Below are positions 60,401 to 64,000 of a stretch of 64,000 bases of DNA, piece by piece; within the stretch, counting starts at the first letter, position 1, and the number at the start of each line of letters is the position of its first letter. Made by a program: the position numbers and the translations under genes. This DNA comes from Alitta virens (lineage: Eukaryota > Annelida > Polychaeta > Phyllodocida > Nereididae), in the NCBI GenBank assembly GCA_932294295.1, contig OW028573.1:16698155-16762154 (forward strand), read 5' to 3'. Below the pieces are notes generated by a model, which made no database searches, was not told the origin of the DNA, and worked only from the letters and a program-made list of their open reading frames with translations.

Positions 60401-62724
60401 ATTGGAGTGATTGGAGCAGCAAGAATCGTATTAGCAAAATGCGCATATGATTCCATCACTGGAGTTACAAATATAATCTTTTAACTCCACTTTACATTTG
60501 GTTGTCTTAAAAATAATTTTTCACAACCTCTTATATAGCAAACTTACCTCATCACGCTTCTGCTCAAGTTCATTATCAACTTCTAGAAATTTCAGAGACT
60601 GTAATAGAATGCAAAACATAAAAAATCTTATATATAAACATTTTCATTTTTAATCCCTTTCACAAGTACCCCTTCATCCATGATCAACCTACCTGTTGTT
60701 GCTTAACCAAAAGCAGTTCATTGCTTTTCTCCTTCAGTTCTTTATCTAGGGTCAATATCCTCTGCTCATAAGCTTCTCTGTCCTGTGCCCAACGTTCTTC
60801 TTTGTGCTAAATGAATGAGAGGATTTATTATCACAAGCAGATGTGAAGAAAGTATAATATTCAATGTATTCAAATGAAAAATGTCATACAAACCTTCACA
60901 AGAATTTCAGCTGTTTCTACTTCTTCACTCCGTGATAATGCTGCAACTCTGGCCTGATTTGCCTCTGTCACCTTTTTAGACATGGCCTGCCATTCCTCTG
61001 CAAATTTATCCATACGAGGGCTGTTTAGAGAGGGTTATGCCTAAAATCGATACCCGAGGCCTCCAAATCGGTCAATACTCAGTATTTTTTAGCTTTCTGT
61101 GTTATTAGTACAGACGCCAATTTCGTGAAACAAGTCATACATCAACATGTCATGAACGTCGTCATATTATCTAAAACACGAGCATCGGCGTTAGAAAAAG
61201 AGTTCACATCTGTTTAAACCATGTTTACAACAGTGGGAAACCTACTACTTTGCAGATAAAAAGTAGATAAAGTGTTGGGCACATCATCAAAGTTGTTACT
61301 TTAAAAAAAATCTCGATATTTATTGGAGCTGGTCGATAATTTTCGAGCAGCAGTGCTGCCGAGTGATAATGGAGTATTTGCTCGCTGGACACAGGCCTAA
61401 TCCATACTACACATTCAAATATTACTGATTTACATCATATAACGATCATAAACATTATCATTGGGCATAAAATTCATTCCTGAAATTTACTATCACATAC
61501 CATTAAGAGTGTCAATTTCTTGGGTCTTTCTTTCCAGAACTCGACAAAGATCATTTTTCTCAAGCTCCAGCTGATTCTTCTGATGTTCACTCTCGCCCTG
61601 CAATTATGAGACCATTAGCAATTTCAAACATACAATTATCGACGAACGAATCTTCAGCACAACGAGTAATCATACAAGTGAGCAAATAAAACTAGTGTGT
61701 TATACTTACAAGTCTGAGATCCTTGTCATGCTGAGCTGCTTCAAGTCTCGCAACCTTCTCTTCAAGCAGTCTGTACTTCTCCTCTGTAACATTCAGACAA
61801 AAAACTTTATAATATACCAAATGAAATTGGCGACAACAGCTTCAATTGCGGATATATCATGACAGTTCTTGATTCGCCAATAAAAACCATGGGAACTCTT
61901 TGTGACAAAAAACTTTTACTTTAGTGTTTTGACAGACAAATTAACAAGTACAGTCTGTACAGAACTGGTGGGAATATAACATGTGCAATGTAAGAAATAT
62001 ATTTTGTGCACCTGTATCAGCCAACTTGTTTTTGTGATAATCTGACACGCTGGTTGTTTGCGTCAAAGCAGCCTTCTCAGTTGACAACTGGCTTTCCAAT
62101 TCAAACACTCTTTGTTCTGCAAGAGGAAAAAAGAAATTACACATTACTTTCATGTTATCAAATTAAACTGGAAATATGAAATTCCTGTAATATTCTTTAA
62201 CACAATGCCAGTTCACTACTAAGTCCACACATTGTACTGAAACAAGTCAGGCCACAATAAGCGAGGCAATATAAAGCTTTTAAATGAACTTAATATTTGA
62301 CAGCAGTCAGAGAGTACATCAGTGGTACATTTTCCATTATAAACAACGCATGTTGCTTTGAGCGATAATGCAGCACTATTAAAATGCATTTATTACTAGT
62401 TGGTCATACAATCCCCTTAACTGAACAACAATGCTATACAGGCATCAGTTAATATCGTACATATACCAGAATATGAATGATGATTCTACTCAGTTGCCTG
62501 GTAAAAAATACAGTATTTGTTGATAAGTTAGCAAAACAAAAATGGCGGGACAGACCATGGTCAACTTTCAGTCGATTGCATTCCACATTCAAATCCTGCA
62601 GTTTGATTTTCATCCGTTCATAATGTTCCAGAATACGATTCTTTGCCTCTTCAGGCAGCTCTTGTAGAAATTCAGTGTCAATTTCTTCGACATTTTCGCC
62701 AATTTTTGACTGACCCTTCCCCAT
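42429..62724 (-). CDS. TPR: Nucleoprotein TPR (nuclear basket)
   Basis: A coiled-coil scaffold of the nuclear-pore basket, acting in mRNA export, heterochromatin exclusion and checkpoint-protein tethering. I traced 58 exons from the ATG at 62724 (exon 1 62724-62556, exon 2 62116-62012) to the stop in 42682-42429; phases agree and total 2,462 codons (human TPR 2,363). Family landmarks: [20 protein letters not shown] at 59197-59010, [20 protein letters not shown] at 58421-58186, [17 protein letters not shown] at 56099-55926, [10 protein letters not shown] at 53550-53398, IRPMAVTP at 47765-47596. Residues about 1-1745 are coiled coil. A Pro/Thr-rich stretch follows, with KRPRE and KRSR (likely nuclear localisation), then a very acidic region (exons 45507-45283, 44919-44743, 44617-44533, 44447-44361), [10 protein letters not shown], and an RG-rich tail ([11 protein letters not shown]...[10 protein letters not shown]). 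One intron (after 52951) has a GC donor. Confidence 0.95.
45938..46610. repeat. 180-bp tandem satellite in a TPR intron
   Basis: Three copies with an exact 180-bp register (AAGCTATAAAACCAATGCTC at about 46099 and 46279, a one-base variant at 46459), plus a diverged copy from about 45938. The second and third copies are almost identical. Non-coding; lies in the intron between exons 47074-47173 and 45601-45694. Confidence 0.93.
51030..51330. repeat. Second cluster of the 180-bp repeat
   Basis: Two further copies of the same unit (start CAAGCTATAAAACCAATGCT; TAGTC(A/G)AGACTTGTTCATTA), in the same orientation as the first cluster, in a different TPR intron (between exons 51966-52113 and 50643-50780). 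The second copy has deletions. Confidence 0.9.
52114..52950. other. TPR intron with GC donor and a short hairpin
   Basis: The intron following exon 53078-52951 on the - strand begins GCAAGA rather than GT; the join ...[13 protein letters not shown] agrees with the TPR family. It holds a perfect 10-bp hairpin at 52296-52319 (CAAGCACGCC, loop AATA). Nothing else is recognised. Confidence 0.6.
54165..54309. repeat. 80-bp tandem duplication across a TPR splice acceptor
   Basis: CATTTTTTCTTGACTTGCAA and onward to GGCTATAAATT at 54165 is repeated at 54245. The first copy spans the 5' end of the exon 54187-54090 and its acceptor; the second lies in the adjoining intron and carries a duplicate acceptor and exon start. 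The open reading frame uses the first copy. Confidence 0.75.
55242..55636. mobile_element. Possible inverted-repeat element in a TPR intron
   Basis: GCTAGGGCTCGG at about 55242 and an inverted CCGATTCCTAGCTCTAG at about 55620 bracket about 390 bp rich in TCGATAAT / ATCGAT words. No ORF. A TCGATA-rich stretch at about 61040-61340 has a similar character and could be related. Confidence 0.4.
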
Positions 62725-62812
62725 CACGAACTCGCCGGTTGCAAGTCGTCCTACCTGTAGATGGCGCAGTTAGGTTGTTCATAGGCGCCACCTGTTGCTT
62801 CAGACTCATCCA

Positions 62813-62822
62813 GTCACGTGAC
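62813..62822. promoter_or_regulatory. E-box palindrome between TPR and a divergent exon
   Basis: GTCACGTGAC, a perfect 10-base palindrome with a CACGTG core, the preferred site of USF/MITF-type factors. It lies 89 bp upstream of the TPR start codon and 53 bp upstream of the ATG at 62875 on the other strand, so it could serve both directions. Confidence 0.5.
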
Positions 62823-62874
62823 CCATGTTTCCCTCACTTCATTTCAGTTTACGAGACATGGACTTGTGTGTACC

Positions 62875-62947
62875 ATGGCTTGGATACACAGTCGAATTTA
62901 CCCGTTACCATTGCTGTTAAAGTTTTTACTTCTATACAAAACTACAG
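62875..62947 (+). CDS. Possible first coding exon of a gene divergent from TPR
   Basis: An ATG in an ideal context (ACCATGG) opens 24 codons, MAWIHSRIYPLPLLLKFLLL then YKTT plus one base, ending at a consensus donor (CTACAG|GTGAGT). The peptide is hydrophobic from about residue 10, like a signal peptide, signal anchor or mitochondrial leader. No second exon was recognised before the window ends. I do not recognise a family. It could be a chance reading frame. Confidence 0.35.
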
Positions 62948-64000
62948 GTGAGTGTCCAATGTTTTAATCTAATACTTCATGTAAGCAAAAAAGTGTAGAG
63001 TAAACTTTGAATGGCCGTGGGAAGATCGAAGCCACACTAACTGCCTGTAATCAAAGCCAAAAGGGCTATGTTGATTTCTTCGACTCAGCTCGAGATCTGT
63101 GATCCATGTAACAGGATATTTTTTGCAAAAACTTTTAACGACCCTCAAATGCAAGAAGTTGAAGAGAAATTATTTTTAAGACATCCTTAAACAAAACTTC
63201 ACTATTTTAATAGATCTATATAGCCTATGGCCTATGCTGCAATGATAATATTATGTGCAATATACTATAGAAAGTATTTTAAAAGTGAATGTAGCCTATA
63301 CAATATAATCGTCTTAGGCAGTTTTTTTTTTTTTTTTTTTTTTTTTTAATTGAAATAAATTTGGTTCTGTGATATTGAGGTAATGTGCCATACTGCAGTA
63401 CTTTGCCTAATTTGCACTTGGTTGAAAGTTAAAGGCATGACGAAAGATGGCCTGTATGCTTTTTCTAATGATTGTCAAAGTTTTACATAAATACGTCGTC
63501 ATTAGATAAGAATGCGTTGACTATACAAGAATGCGAAGAGACAGAGGGAACGATTTCCTGAACTATTGTAACATATGATTGTTTTAGAAGAGTGGTTTTG
63601 TGTGGCCTCTTTGGCAGCCAGCCGTATCTTATCTTCAACAATTACCATTGCCCAGCCAACCAAGTTGAATAGCCACAGTAAGCAAGAAATGCGATAATAG
63701 GCTTATAATCTCCATGAAAAAATTGGCATTTGAGAATAATGCGCAAAAAAAAAAAGCTAATATATTTTATCAAGTTATATGTCGATGAAAAGGGTACTTG
63801 TCAATCAAGTTTTATTACAGATGTTTCGATATGTTTTTATTGGTCCAATATCTGACACAGCATCACGAGCATCTTGAATCTTTCAGCAACGTGCTAACCT
63901 TTTTCTCTAAGTTTACCACTCAACCGTCATCACCTGGTGCCGATAAGCCAAGCAAATGCTGCGCCACAAGGGCTGTCCTATCTTGTAACCTAGGCAACAG
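62948..64000. other. Right edge, no further gene recognised
   Basis: AT-rich DNA with a poly-T run (63322-63347). If the exon at 62875 is real, this would be its first intron. Nothing coding was identified on either strand. Confidence 0.5.

Noticed and set aside
1..64000. CRISPR arrays, operons or bacterial signals
   Set aside because: The tandem repeats lack regular unique spacers and the genes are intron-rich; nothing prokaryotic was seen.

Overview
This is nuclear DNA from an animal. Every large gene is split into many short exons with GT..AG (rarely GC..AG) introns, the proteins are metazoan (a GAF-domain cyclic nucleotide phosphodiesterase, a radial-spoke MORN protein, a tektin, nucleoporin TPR), and the intergenic and intronic DNA is AT-rich with microsatellites, foldback elements and decayed transposons. 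The protein sequences look like an invertebrate, possibly a marine deuterostome or lophotrochozoan; the species cannot be fixed from sequence alone. Exon borders were worked out by hand from splice sites, reading phase and remembered family sequences; all joins keep frame. Layout: (1) 1476-20742, + strand, a PDE10-type phosphodiesterase lacking only its extreme N terminus. (2) 21261-22117, an inverted-repeat element. (3) 22587-23597, - strand, a one-exon leucine-rich-repeat gene. (4) 23.6-30.1 kb, gene-poor DNA with transposon remnants and a striking 660-bp element rich in CCGGA. (5) 30166-32919, + strand, a two-exon gene of unknown function. (6) 34083-39309, - strand, radial spoke head protein RSPH10B in 19 exons. 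(7) 40147-41818, + strand, tektin-2, head to head with RSPH10B across about 840 bp that holds RFX X-box-like sites. (8) 42429-62724, - strand, nucleoporin TPR in 58 exons (2,462 codons), tail to tail with tektin-2. (9) 62875-62947, + strand, a possible first coding exon of a gene divergent from TPR. The most interesting system is in the phosphodiesterase. Two exons of its catalytic domain, each carrying metal-binding residues, are tandemly duplicated with identical length and phase (156/156 bp and 112/112 bp). This predicts two sets of mutually exclusive exons and up to four catalytic-core isoforms. The same gene encodes glutamate (GAG) where cyclic nucleotide phosphodiesterases have the invariant purine-binding glutamine. 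The RSPH10B/tektin-2 pair is the second notable point: two axonemal genes sharing one putative ciliary bidirectional promoter.
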